Part shown: positions 21,034-31,073 of the stretch, one piece after another | Layout: every line of letters begins with the position of its first letter | Position numbering within the stretch: position 1 is the stretch's first letter | Assembly (NCBI GenBank): GCA_012862575.1 | Contig: BLSF01000046.1 | Coordinates: forward strand, 124,001-188,000 | Direction of reading: 5' to 3' | From: Parietichytrium sp. I65-24A | Taxonomy: Eukaryota; Sar; Bigyra; Thraustochytrida; Thraustochytriidae | DNA length: 64,000 bases | The notes under the pieces: model-generated | Told to the model about the DNA's origin: nothing | What the model saw: the letters and a program-made list of their open reading frames with translations, nothing else | Databases searched by the model: none | Made by a program: the position numbers and the translations under genes

Positions 21034-21825
21034 ATGAGTGATTCTTCAAGCACAAGGCAAAGCTGGAGCACGGAGGAAGATGATGTTTTAATCTCGCTCG
21101 TGGGTAAGCAAAAGCCCGCAGTCTGGTCTGAGATTGCGAGACTTTTCAATGCTGTATTTCCTTGCAGAACGCGCACGAGCAAGCAGTGCAAGGTCCGCTG
21201 GGCCAATAATCTAGACCCTTCTATATCGAGGGGGCCCTGGACCGCTCAGGAAAAAGCGACGATAATAGATTTGCAAAAGAGTCTTGGGGACCGGTGGTCA
21301 GAAATTGCGAAACGTCTTCCTGGGCGCAGCGAAAACATGATCAAAAATTTTTGGTACTCCAAGGCCCGGAAATACGCCAGAAAATGCGATCTGATCTCCG
21401 AGGACAATTCCTCCGGGCAAGCAAGGTCCGTGGACCTTCAACCGGCTTCGCGAACTTCATCTTCAGCTACAAACTGGTCGGCAGCACCTGAAGTGGTGAA
21501 GACAAGCGAGAATAGTACCAAGCCAAAACGAACTATCACAGATACAGAAGACGCGTTTTGCGCCGTTCCCGACAAGCGCGTCAAAAGAACGTATCAGCAT
21601 TCATTTTCCTCAACCTCTCAGTTCTCGGATTGTGAGATCCAAGACCTTCAAGTGCTCTCCAGAGCAGGTAATTCATACAACGCGTTCCTCAATCGCAACC
21701 TGGATCTCGTGCGCGAGAGCCTGGAGGAGAAAACGCCCAACTTCCAAAACTCTCCAGATGTTGGGGATGCGGCATACACTTGCAAGTCTATTAGCGACTG
21801 GGTGCAAGTGCTCGACTTAATATGA
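21034..21825 (+). CDS. Two-repeat MYB-domain protein
   Basis: A 263-residue protein starting MSDSSSTRQSW at 21034. An upstream in-frame ATG at 20902 would add 44 residues unlike the family, so the later start is preferred. Two MYB/SANT repeats occupy about residues 10-62 and 66-114. The first has spaced Trp in QSWSTEEDD, AVWSEIA and VRWANNLDP. The second reads GPWTAQEKATIIDLQ, GDRWSEIAKRLPGR and NMIKNFWYS, a classic R3 repeat. LDPSISRGPWT as the linker is typical of c-MYB and R2R3 proteins, which bind DNA sequence-specifically. The C-terminal half is Ser/Thr-rich, with a basic run PDKRVKR as a possible nuclear signal. The first repeat carries an insertion (NAVFPCRTRTSKQ) before its third helix. 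Target genes cannot be inferred. Confidence 0.9.
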   Translation: MSDSSSTRQSWSTEEDDVLISLVGKQKPAVWSEIARLFNAVFPCRTRTSKQCKVRWANNLDPSISRGPWTAQEKATIIDLQKSLGDRWSEIAKRLPGRSENMIKNFWYSKARKYARKCDLISEDNSSGQARSVDLQPASRTSSSATNWSAAPEVVKTSENSTKPKRTITDTEDAFCAVPDKRVKRTYQHSFSSTSQFSDCEIQDLQVLSRAGNSYNAFLNRNLDLVRESLEEKTPNFQNSPDVGDAAYTCKSISDWVQVLDLI

Positions 21826-22670
21826 CTGTGAAGCCGCCGCACACAGTTAGTTAACGAACTATACATATTGATTCCCTAACCATCAAACTCTCGTTTTGTA
21901 GCTTGCCGTCCAACATTTCGAGCGAGGCTAAAAGAATTCGGTACACCTTCTTCTTCTTCTTTTCATTTCTGTTGTAGAGGACGCAGAGCAATGGTATTAG
22001 TAGCGCCATCGAGCGTGGCGCTCGTAACGCAAAAACGAGCAAGACAGTGGGGTTTCTGAAAACAATGACTCGTAGTCACAGTATTACTGCTAGTAGTAGT
22101 ATTACTAGTAGTATGAAGGGGGACCAACGGACAAATGACTTTTATAATTTATGCTAGAAGCAAACTGATAAGCGGGGCTGGTCTTGGACGATGTTTGAGA
22201 CAGCAAGCTCGAGTAATTATAATCTATAATCTATTTCACATGAACTTGGAAAAAAAAAAATAAAGATGGCAAACGAACCTGAGAGATTGCGCTCGAGTAA
22301 GACAGATATTGTAGGCAATTGTAGTTGCAGACCAACGCGGCGGCGCGTCCTTTGAGGTTGTAAAACTGCGAAACTCGCAGGCTGTATGATTAGGATAGCT
22401 TATGGAGTACGATGAGGGGCAATGGTCGCCTTCGACTTTGTTGGCCATGCCAATCAATTTAGGAATTTATCTGTTCGTTTGTTGTTCTAAGCTAGTTTCT
22501 ACCACCGCGAAGACGTCCGAAATATCGTGAATGTAGGGATGGGCACTCTTTGAACTTGGTGTGAAGCAGTCAAGCGCGTACCCAACAGCTTCCCAGCTAA
22601 ACTAACTCGCGCGACGCGAGTTGCCGAGTTGCCGCTCGCGCAAGCGGCAGAGGTCTGCGCGCCTGGCGCG
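21826..22670. other. Spacer between MYB gene and first seven-helix gene
   Basis: No gene seen. Around 22075-22115 are overlapping TAGTA/TATTAC palindromic repeats, and an A10 run with AATAAA lies at about 22250-22265. Confidence 0.55.
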
Positions 22671-23840
22671 ATGTCCAACACCAGCGTGGAGTTCGTGGGG
22701 ACGTTGTTCGAGCCTTGGGCCGGGTACGCACCATGCGAATCGAGCGCAGATTGCCACTCTCTCCTGAATCTCACGTCAGATATGTTTGTCTGCGCCGACT
22801 TTCTTGAGAACAACATGTATGGCGCGCCAGCGGGGCAATGGTGCTCGTGCACATTGCTGTTCCAAAGAACTGGGCCACAATGTGATGTCCCTTCGGAAAA
22901 CGCGATTACAATTTCGGCAGTACAACTCGTTCCGACGCTCACGTCTTTCTACATTTGCATGCGCTCCTGGGGCGCGTTCATTTCCATCAGTCGCCAGCAA
23001 AAGTCAGAGAGAGAGATGTCACTCATATTGTTCTTCTCTGCGCTGTCTCTGTCTGCAAATCTCGTATGGGGAGGATCGAGATTCATTTTGTTGCAAAGTT
23101 TATCGGACGACACGTTTCCAAGCAGAGCGTCTCTGGCTCTTGCAGCTGTAACCCTTGCAATCGCGATGGAAATTTGCTCGTTTGAGTGGCTAAAGACCAC
23201 ATTTCCGCCAACCAGCATGTCGAAATATTCAAATGTACACTCGATACTTAAAGTGAGCTCGGGAACTGTTTTTTCCCTGGTGCTTGGGTACCTCCTCGCA
23301 CGACGAATGCTTGAAATCGCAGGGTACTTTGCAATTGCATTTTATTGGAAAGAGCTCCTTTTGCTTTGGTTCTGTGCAAGAAAGCTAAAGGCTTTTATGG
23401 GTCGAATCCAAGTTGGGGAGCTCCGGGCCGACAGCTTTGAAAAAGTTTGGGCAAGAACGAATGGTCGAATGAGAAAATTTTTGAAAATGATCACTTTCGG
23501 TGTGGTGGCGTTGTCACTAAGTATTTTAGCATTTGTCATCACCGGTCCCAACAAAATTGCAGGAGGTAGGTACACAAAGGGTCTCGAGGTCGTCGGTATT
23601 AGTTGCATTCAGACGTTTCTTGCCTTCCTTGCGCATATGATGACGAGATATGCAAGGTGTCAAGTTTGGAAGTGTTTCCGGTCAAATGTAAAAGGAGGTG
23701 CCTTGGCGAAGTCGTTTCGATCGATCCTCCCCGCAAATGCGATTGTTGCTTGGTCTCCGAGACCCATTGCAAAAAGTTTCAAGGCCGGATCCACTCCTGC
23801 GAAGTTTTCTAGCCGAAAACTAATCTCGAACTCGACCTAG
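22671..23840 (+). CDS. Seven-helix membrane protein with six-Cys ectodomain, family copy 1
   Basis: A 389-residue protein of unrecognised family, start MSNTSVEFVG chosen by alignment to its paralogue at 25399. An upstream in-frame ATG at 22629 is less likely. Residues 1-75 form an ectodomain with Cys22, 28, 41, 58, 60 and 71; the end CSCTLLFQRTGPQC resembles the last half of an EGF module. A sequon at Asn33 (NLTS) is shared with the paralogue. Seven hydrophobic segments follow (roughly 78-105, 112-138, 147-172, 188-210, 213-238, 262-284, 297-318), then a basic cytoplasmic tail. This topology would suit a receptor, but no known GPCR motif (DRY, NPxxY) is visible, and no cleavable signal peptide is obvious. 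An AATAAA lies at 24028, about 190 bp after the stop codon. Confidence 0.8.
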   Translation: MSNTSVEFVGTLFEPWAGYAPCESSADCHSLLNLTSDMFVCADFLENNMYGAPAGQWCSCTLLFQRTGPQCDVPSENAITISAVQLVPTLTSFYICMRSWGAFISISRQQKSEREMSLILFFSALSLSANLVWGGSRFILLQSLSDDTFPSRASLALAAVTLAIAMEICSFEWLKTTFPPTSMSKYSNVHSILKVSSGTVFSLVLGYLLARRMLEIAGYFAIAFYWKELLLLWFCARKLKAFMGRIQVGELRADSFEKVWARTNGRMRKFLKMITFGVVALSLSILAFVITGPNKIAGGRYTKGLEVVGISCIQTFLAFLAHMMTRYARCQVWKCFRSNVKGGALAKSFRSILPANAIVAWSPRPIAKSFKAGSTPAKFSSRKLISNST

Positions 23841-25398
23841 AAACTTTGGCGCCATCGTGAGGCCCGCTCAGCTTACTTGGGCACAACTCCGTGAACTTGA
23901 TGCATAAGAACGGCAATTGTTTTTTAAGTCAAGATAGCGGCATGTTGCGGAGCAGCAATAGAGTAAGGGTCGCTTCCTCGAGTCTTGCAAACAATACGAT
24001 TAACCATGCACACTGTCTCCGAACTTGAATAAAAATTACACTGATATTAAACACATAATTGAACGCTCCATCTCGAACATTCCCACACTTCTTCCCTGAC
24101 ACAAAGTCAGGGTCGACTATTTTTCATTGGTGGGACTCGGGATACTTTTACGGCTATGGTGCCAGCGTTCCAAATATTTCAATTACTCCAAAACAAACAT
24201 TTCGCAGTGCACCAAGTCCAGCTTGACTCACGTGCTTAGCAGAGCGAGTCGACCAGCATCCAGGGCAGGGCTGAAGATGAATGTCCCAGGCGGAGCTTTG
24301 GCTCCCCATTACAAAACTTCCTGTTTCTCAAGCTTAGATACGAACGCACGAGCAATTTTTTGCGCAAGGGCCAAACGAGGTCGCAGCTGTCGCAGCCCAG
24401 AAGCACACAAATTCAGTATCGGTACAGTACATACAATAGCAGTCGACACGAGAAGTCTTGCTGATTGGCTGTGCAGAAACTTTCTTGTGGGCGGTGGGGA
24501 AATGCAAGGTGCTAGCTGGCGGTGCAGCAGTGGTAAAGTGCGGAGCGGCAACAGTGATGGTCAACGGACTAATTTTGGTCGCTTCCGGTGCAAGTAACCC
24601 ACTCACAGTCAGTCTGAACAGGACTGGGACGCTTTTCCCGGGTCGGTAGTTTAAGAGTTGGAGGAACGAAGTCCTGCTCACAAGCATCTTGCTCGGTGAA
24701 GATGAGGCCAGCGTCGACGACCTTCGCCCAACGATCCCTTGCAAGAGAGACAGCGGGAGAAATATTTCTTATCTGGTGCAGTGGGAGGCGCATGAGAAGG
24801 AAAACCCGCTTCTCAAACCTGATCAGCTTCTGCAATTTTATGGTCATAAAAACTGCCAATCTAGCTTTCCTCTTTAGGTTCCCGGAGCTCGAGCAAATTG
24901 TGTGACCACGCAGGACCAACGCCTCAGAATACGGACCTTGTTCGGCCTTTTCATTCGCATCCTTCTTGATATCGATAATGGCAAAATTATCGCCAAACAG
25001 TTCAGATCATTACAAATGCACGTGCTAGCGGAATCTACCATTCTTGGTAGCCCTACAAAAGTCACGGTCATCGGGTCCCCAACGGCTCAATTTGGACTAC
25101 GGTTAGCTGTCAACAACTCTAGTTCGTTCGCGCCGCAACTGGAGCACCAACTCGGTCGTCAGGAAGCTGAAAGTTCATAGCTTGGAAAGCTGTAGTGGAC
25201 AAAGAAGCAAGCAAGTAAGAGAGAGAGAGAGAGAGAGAGAGAAGGAGTTGTCTATCGGTGAACTAGCGGAAACAGTCGGAAGAGGCAAACGCGACAGAGC
25301 GCAGTGGTCAGCGCCCGCAAAGACAGCAAAGACCGCAGAGCCCGTAGAGCGGCAGCACGGCGTGAGCGTGCGGAGTCTCATGCGGATGGCTGTGGAGC
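23841..25398. other. Spacer between the two seven-helix paralogues
   Basis: About 1.6 kb. It holds the likely poly(A) signal AATAAA at 24028-24033 for copy 1 and a (GA)n tract at about 25219-25242 upstream of copy 2. No remnant of a third copy was recognised. Short ORFs are not supported. Confidence 0.6.
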
Positions 25399-26643
25399 AT
25401 GTCGGTAATTAATCTGACCGTGCCGGTGGTCGGCACGGTTTTTCAGCCGTATGGCGGCCTGCTGGAATGCACGGAGAGCTCGTACTGCGCCAGCGTGGCA
25501 AACATCACGTCAGGAATGGCCCTGTGCACCAGTTTCGTGGAGGGCCTTGAAGGCATCCCGGCTGGCTATTGGTGCTCGTGCTCCGTGGTGTACATGCGCA
25601 CGGGCGATAAGTGCGAGAAGGCGACTCAGAACGCGGTTATTGTTTCGTTTGGCCATCTACTGCCTCTTCTTTTGAATTTTTACGCAACAGCTCGGCTTGG
25701 AATTCTCATGTCTCACTATCGATGGCACTTGAGAGGTGAGAAGAAGGCCCTCTTCAGCCTTTTATTGGCATTTATTGGGTGCGCGTCGACATTCCTGTAT
25801 TCTTTCGTTCGCTTCATAACCCTCCAGGGACTCCGCGAAGACTTTCTTCTGAGCCATGTCGCGCTGACTGTCAGTCTTTCGGCCGTGGCTTTGTCAATTG
25901 AAGTGAACTCTCTGAACTGGTTGGAGATATCATCGTCTCCAGAGCACCGAAGCTTGACTGTCACAGCAGGGGTGGCTTACGTAGCAGTTTCGATTGTTGG
26001 CCTTGTTGTATCGGTTGCATATGCCCTGAGCTTGACAAATTACCAGCTCGTCGGCGCAATTGCAATTTTGTTTTTCGTGAAAGATCTCGTCGTAGTACTC
26101 TACTGCGCTCGATCATTGCTGAAGCTTTTTGCAAAGATCAGCTCTGGCCCGAATATAGACAGGAAAGAGCTTTCTCGTCACCAGGCTCGGCGCCAGCTCT
26201 TTCGCATTCTAGGAAAGATCGTCGTTTTTGTGGTCCTCTTTACTACCTTTGCACTCATGTCCACGAATGGTGTATCCCACCCCACTGCAAAAACCATGGG
26301 CATTGACTGGCTTCGGGATATCGGCCTTCTTGGCGTTCAGCTATCACTCTCAAGCATCTCCAAGTGGCTGGGCGAGTATGCAGGAAACAGGGCCGTGAAA
26401 GCAAACAGAGCATCCGTGACAGCCACCTTTAAATCCATCTTCCCAACAAAGCTTGGGACTGTGAACAATACGACGAAAACCCAGACGCAACGCCAGAAGC
26501 CTCCAAACCCCAAGCCTACACAGCAAGCTGTGACTATTCCTCCCATAAATGGCCTTGGGTCTTCGACAAACCGGATTGTCCAGGTTCCCAACTCCACGGC
26601 GTTGGTCAACCTGGATCGCCTCCCCAAGTCACAGCCAGAGTAG
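25399..26643 (+). CDS. Seven-helix membrane protein with six-Cys ectodomain, family copy 2
   Basis: A 414-residue paralogue of the protein at 22671, same strand, about 1.6 kb downstream. Residues 1-76 contain Cys24, 30, 43, 59, 61 and 72, so the spacing matches copy 1 to within one residue. The shared core is GTxFxPxxG, CxxSxxC, NxTSxM, GxPAGxWCSC, RTGxxC and NAxxxS before the first helix. A conserved sequon sits at Asn35. Seven hydrophobic segments follow, the last near residues 298-322. The tail from about residue 330 differs from copy 1: it is longer and Thr/Gln/Pro-rich with little hydrophobicity. The helices are diverged, while the ectodomain and the region before the tail (FKSIFPTKL versus FRSILPANA) are better conserved. 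Function unknown; a surface receptor or sensor is a guess from topology. Confidence 0.8.
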   Translation: MSVINLTVPVVGTVFQPYGGLLECTESSYCASVANITSGMALCTSFVEGLEGIPAGYWCSCSVVYMRTGDKCEKATQNAVIVSFGHLLPLLLNFYATARLGILMSHYRWHLRGEKKALFSLLLAFIGCASTFLYSFVRFITLQGLREDFLLSHVALTVSLSAVALSIEVNSLNWLEISSSPEHRSLTVTAGVAYVAVSIVGLVVSVAYALSLTNYQLVGAIAILFFVKDLVVVLYCARSLLKLFAKISSGPNIDRKELSRHQARRQLFRILGKIVVFVVLFTTFALMSTNGVSHPTAKTMGIDWLRDIGLLGVQLSLSSISKWLGEYAGNRAVKANRASVTATFKSIFPTKLGTVNNTTKTQTQRQKPPNPKPTQQAVTIPPINGLGSSTNRIVQVPNSTALVNLDRLPKSQPE

Positions 26644-27708
26644 CTGCCTGATTGCCGTGATGGGCTTTCTCTTTCTTCCATGGCATGCGATCCGTGCGAT
26701 CCGCGCTCTTTTCTTTCGTTTCGAGCGACCTGACTCGAACCCGTTGACTAATAATTTTGCTGTCGCACGACATGTACCTCTTCAGGCATGGCAAGTTTCG
26801 TGTGCAAGCAGCCAATTTTCTGCTGCACAGATTCGTGAACCTGCTTCTGCACCTTAGTTTTCCAAATCCCAATCATCTAATCCCGTGACTCTTGTCCGCG
26901 TTTCGACTGACCAATTTATATGAGAAAGGCGAAAGATGTTCTGCTTTAAATTCTTCGGGACTGAATTCCATGCTTTCCTCCTCTTGTCATCGATCGAGAC
27001 ATGATACATTCTTTGAATGTTCATACTCGGCGAGAAAATTGTAATCGCGTGATACTTCAACCCTTCCAGCAACCCTAACTCGCGGAACCCAATTTTGACT
27101 ATTTCAAACAAACAGACTGTAGCAATCCGTAGCACACACTAAATGACCTTTTGAAAAGTCTTCGGGAGAACTAATTAGAGACGTCTACCGCCAAATTGCG
27201 ATGGTTTTGCGGTCTCTTGTAATTGATCCTGAGCGCTATCCGTAAGCAGACCTTCTCCCTGGCTTCCCGTTCTTCAATTGGGGAACAACACAAACAACAC
27301 ACTTGCCATCTTGCCATCTTGCGGGGACAACAACAGTTTCACAGTTTCGCGAGGACACTGCCCATCAGTTACAGTACGGTAGGTCTACATGCGCCCGCAG
27401 TGGGCATTAAGAGCCAGGTGCGGGGTCTAGGCGCCCGGCTGCACCGGAAACAATTGTTTCGATCTTACTCTGTCTGCCGTGTTGGGAGAAATGGGGAGAG
27501 ATGAGAAACGGAGGATGTGTGGATGTATGGATGGATAATGGATAATGGATAAAGTATAAAAGTACGTGTGCGTGGATGTGTGAGCGATTGAACTGACTGA
27601 TGCAAATTGTACTTGTACTTGTTTGTTGCTCGATCTGTGAATGTGTTGCAGCCGGAGGTTTGTGCATTCTTGGCGGTGGACGTGAGTAGGAAACGGTGTC
27701 GGGTGAGA
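26644..27708. other. Spacer between seven-helix copy 2 and POLD3
   Basis: No gene seen. GGATAATG and ATGGATG repeats at about 27520-27550 precede the POLD3 start. Confidence 0.6.
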
Positions 27709-29352
27709 ATGGCTGCGACTGAACTGGTTCGAGATGTGGAGAGGGTAGTGGTGGTGGACCGCGAATGTGTGACCTACAGGTGGTTGGCATACGAGCGAAA
27801 TGTTCAGATGGATATGGCAAAGAAGTGCTTGGCAGCGTTCGCAAAGATTGCGAAGGAAAAGTATAAAGATGAGGTCATGGTGATTTACCTTCTTGCTGGC
27901 AACACGGGAGAAGGGTGTGCCTCGCACCACGTAAAATTGGTCCGAGACAAAGATCTCGAACAAGAAACTAAGAAGATGCGCAACATTACCTCCCTGCACG
28001 TGTATTCTGTTCAGCCCAAGGGGGAGGCCGATGTGAATGGGCAAATTTGGTCGAAGATTAATGGTCAAACCATTGACCTGATGGAGGATGACGGAGAGCG
28101 AGGCAAGACACTGTTAGAAAACAGACTTGGAGCTGTCAAATATACAAGCATTGGAACCGTCGGCACGAGGCGTGTCGTCGCTGCCCCTCCGCCTCGACCG
28201 ATCCACTCTAAAGAGGCTTCAAGCAAAACCACGCAAGAGGCTTACAGTACCATGGGTGGCAGTGGCAAAAAGAGTACCTCTGCTTCGAATTTCTTCAAGC
28301 GCCACTCGGCGAGCAGCAAAGCGAAAGCCGAGCAGAAAAAGACCGAGCAGAAAGAGACTGGCGCAAACGACAAGAAGAACGAAGATGCAGCATCGGAAAA
28401 GTCTTCGGAAAAGAAAGAAAAATCAGGCGAAAAGGAACCATCGAAGGAGCCAATTCAGCAGGAATCCAAGAAAGCCGCAGCAGTAGAAGTGAGCGAAGAG
28501 GAGGACGAGTTGGATGACGTGCCAACTCAAAGTCGCAGCAAGGAAACCGCCGCGACTGCGGTGAGCGAAGAGGACGATGAATTGGGTGCTGCGCAGAAGC
28601 AGCACGGCAGCACTTCTGGAGAGGCTTTAGATAAGGAAATGGACGGGAACGATGAGGAAGAGGAGATGGAGCTTGATGATGATGATGATGATGAAGAAGA
28701 AGTGGTTGTGCAAAAGAAACGCAGAAGCGTTTCTCCAAAGCAAGGGGCGGCGAAAAGACCAAAGAAAACCGACAAAAGTCTTCCAGAAGAGGTCGAAAAG
28801 GAAGAAGGTTCGAAAGTGTCAAAGGACAAGAAGAAAAAGCAGAGGGTGCTGGATAGCGACGACGAGGACGAAGACAACGTCGAGGAGGATGACGAGGAAC
28901 TTGCTCGTGCCAGGGCTCAAAAAGCGCAGCTGAAGGAGGAGGAACGAGCGGAGCGTGAGAAGAAAAAACTTGAACGCCGTGAGGCCAAAAAGCAGGAGAA
29001 GGAGGCCGAGAAGCGCGCGCAGGAGGCCGAGTCGCGTCAGAATGGCCTCGATCGTCTTGGAGTCGCCATAAAGCCAAGCCAGGACTCGGTGTCCTCGAGC
29101 TCTGGAAAGAAGACTAGAATGGTAAAGAAGCAACGCAAAGTCACGCAGGAGACCGAGGACGAAGACGGTTTCCTGGTCGTGAAGGAGATTATCATAGAGG
29201 AGGAGGTGGAGGAGGACATTCCAGAGGAGGAGCTGCGTGCCATGGCCCAAGACGAGCAGAAAAGGTCACAACAAACGGAGAAGCCAGCAGCGCCGAAGGC
29301 CAAAGAAGCCCGACAAGGCAAGCTCTCGATGTTTTTTAAGAAGAAGACCTGA
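27709..29352 (+). CDS. POLD3: DNA polymerase delta subunit 3 (POLD3/Cdc27 family)
   Basis: A 547-residue protein from MAATELVRDV at 27709; upstream in-frame sequence lacks a better start. The N-terminal ~120 residues match the POLD3 winged-helix region (VTYRWLAYERNVQMDMAKKCLAAFA), which contacts the B-subunit of polymerase delta. The middle is charged and disordered with long Lys/Glu/Asp runs, as usual in the family. Near the C-terminus, KKQRKVTQETEDEDGFLVVKE corresponds to a conserved POLD3 block. The protein ends in a PCNA-interacting PIP box, QGKLSMFF at residues 536-543 (Gln536, Leu539, Phe542, Phe543). POLD3 is an accessory subunit aiding processive lagging-strand synthesis and break-induced replication. 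Convergent with the methyltransferase gene. Confidence 0.93.
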   Translation: MAATELVRDVERVVVVDRECVTYRWLAYERNVQMDMAKKCLAAFAKIAKEKYKDEVMVIYLLAGNTGEGCASHHVKLVRDKDLEQETKKMRNITSLHVYSVQPKGEADVNGQIWSKINGQTIDLMEDDGERGKTLLENRLGAVKYTSIGTVGTRRVVAAPPPRPIHSKEASSKTTQEAYSTMGGSGKKSTSASNFFKRHSASSKAKAEQKKTEQKETGANDKKNEDAASEKSSEKKEKSGEKEPSKEPIQQESKKAAAVEVSEEEDELDDVPTQSRSKETAATAVSEEDDELGAAQKQHGSTSGEALDKEMDGNDEEEEMELDDDDDDEEEVVVQKKRRSVSPKQGAAKRPKKTDKSLPEEVEKEEGSKVSKDKKKKQRVLDSDDEDEDNVEEDDEELARARAQKAQLKEEERAEREKKKLERREAKKQEKEAEKRAQEAESRQNGLDRLGVAIKPSQDSVSSSSGKKTRMVKKQRKVTQETEDEDGFLVVKEIIIEEEVEEDIPEEELRAMAQDEQKRSQQTEKPAAPKAKEARQGKLSMFFKKKT

Positions 29353-29810
29353 CCTTTCACTCAACGGAATGCGCTGACAATTCAGCTCTACTGAGTATCA
29401 TCAACGACATTCGCATCGCAAGCCAAGTCCGTTGCCTCGTCTCCTGTCGCAGTCGAAGTGGGATTGCCTTTCGCGTTTGGCAGTGCACTGACTGTGAATC
29501 CATTTCTTTCCTGTCGAGCGGATTCACCGTGAAAGGTTCCTCTCTTTCGGCATATACATACGATATAAGCTTTTAAAATGGACAACAAATCAACCCTCAA
29601 TTTTCAAAATTAGCAACAAAAACATGAAACAACTTGAAGCGACACTTTCTGGCTGCTTTTACTGCAAAAATGCCGTTCCGATGACATGAAGTTTGTTCAT
29701 TCAACCCGATCTGCGGTGGAACGAAAGGAAAAAGAATGGAAAGGGTAATTTTCTTGAATTGTTGTCTCGGGTCAGAGCGGGACACCCAAGGGTGGGTGAG
29801 GTGTCGATGT
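29353..29810. other. Convergent spacer between POLD3 and methyltransferase genes
   Basis: Shared 3' region of two converging genes. No ORF with domain features and no clear AATAAA on either strand were seen. Confidence 0.6.
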
Positions 29811-29835
29811 CTAGCCCATAATTTGCGAGTCTTCG

Positions 29836-29875
<40 letters not shown>

Positions 29876-31073
29876 ATTGGGTTTCGATTTGCTCCACCAG
29901 GTTATTTACACATTCAAAGACGTCGAATGGAATATAAATGACGGCCATATTGACATTCCAGGTAATTTTCCGGAGAAGATAGAGATAAAAGCGCTTCTTA
30001 CCCTGCTGTACTGGGGCATTGGGGCAGTCTGCAACAGATAGCTCTGCGTCTTTAGAGATAAGGCCATTTGGGGTAGACTCCACGTCCATCGCCAATGTCT
30101 TCCCAGCCCAGGTCATGGGGGAGCCGGCGAGACCCGCAGAGCGCCTCTCCTCCCATTGGTCATCTAAAAAGTCAAGATCGGGGTCTACAAATGGTAAAAA
30201 CTCCTCTTCGTCCCTGATCGTAACGATGGCGAGAAGCCCACCTGAAATGAGCACTCGATGGTACTCGGCCAAGGCGGCCGAGATGATTTTATCCGGGGGG
30301 CTTTCGGGGTCGTCGCACCAGTACATGCAATCGATGAGAGACTTGTCCGCAATGAAACCAAACGAATTGTCGTGAAGTTGCGAATCGGTGATGTCGTCGA
30401 GTACATACGAGAGCCCCGAGGACGTTCCGTACCTGTCCTCGAGAACTTGCAGACAAGTTTCGGAGATGTCTGTGCAAAAGACGCGCCGTATGCCCAGGGC
30501 CTGCGACATCTCGTACGCGAACGGGCTATCGCCACAGCCAGGTACCATAGCAGGCCAGTTGAGGAGGTGAGAGCACTGATGGAACGCCTTTTCGAGTGCA
30601 GGGCGCAAGGTCGTAAAGCTGATCAAGTACTCGGAGTGTATGTGCTTTCGAAAATTGTAGTAGTAAAGATCGTCCCAGTAATTTTTCGTCATCGTTTCTC
30701 CGCATCTGCACGTGGGGCATTCGCAGATATCCCCACTATCAGCACTGCACAGCACGTAGCCCATGAGGTTCTCCTCCAGCTCTTTGTCTTCGGCTGTGCT
30801 CTCATCGCTCTTGGCCAGGTTGTCTGGAGTGCTCTCTTCGCGAGCATGATGTGCGTCCCCAGTGCTGACCATTTGTGCACCATCGGCCTGCCCCATCTTA
30901 ACGTTATCCGTGGCCTCCCTCACCTCTTTCAGGTCGCCGGAGCCGTCCGGGACCTGCTCTTCGCCCTTGTGCAGCCGGGAGTCACGCAAGCCATCTTGCA
31001 GATCGATCGTGCCGAGCAGGCCTTGCGGCTCATCCAATCTGGGCCTTTTCAGTTGCATACCACCACCGAACAT
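29811..31073 (-). CDS. Class I SAM-dependent methyltransferase, EEF1A-lysine-MTase/METTL13-like
   Basis: A 420-residue protein from the ATG at 31073; the upstream codon run begins with a non-ATG. Residues 1-100 are polar and probably disordered. A CPTCRCGE cluster (119-126) could bind metal. The methyltransferase fold starts near KNYWDDLYYYN (130-140), typical of EEF1A lysine methyltransferases. SAM motif I is VPGCGDSP (177-184), the acidic strand-2 residue is in FCTDIS (199-204), and the post-motif is NSFGFIADKSLIDCM (236-250). The domain's last strand is RFYLYLLRK (361-369). An unusual tail of about 50 residues follows, containing twelve Ala (401-412) encoded by a pure triplet repeat. Substrate is unknown; lysine methylation of a translation factor is inferred only from family resemblance. 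Confidence 0.83.
29838..29873. repeat. Triplet repeat (AGC)12, coding polyalanine
   Basis: Thirty-six bases of perfect AGC on the plus strand read GCT on the minus strand and encode Ala12 near the end of the methyltransferase. All codons are identical, so repeat expansion is the likely origin. Confidence 0.96.

Noticed and set aside
20442-21206. 254-codon minus-strand ORF opposite the MYB start
   Set aside because: No domain, non-standard composition, and it overlaps the strand with clear MYB repeats.
26735-26760. Minus-strand GGGTTCGAGTC as a tRNA T-arm
   Set aside because: No cloverleaf could be drawn; a flanking GCGAC/GTCGC pair is only about 43 bases apart.
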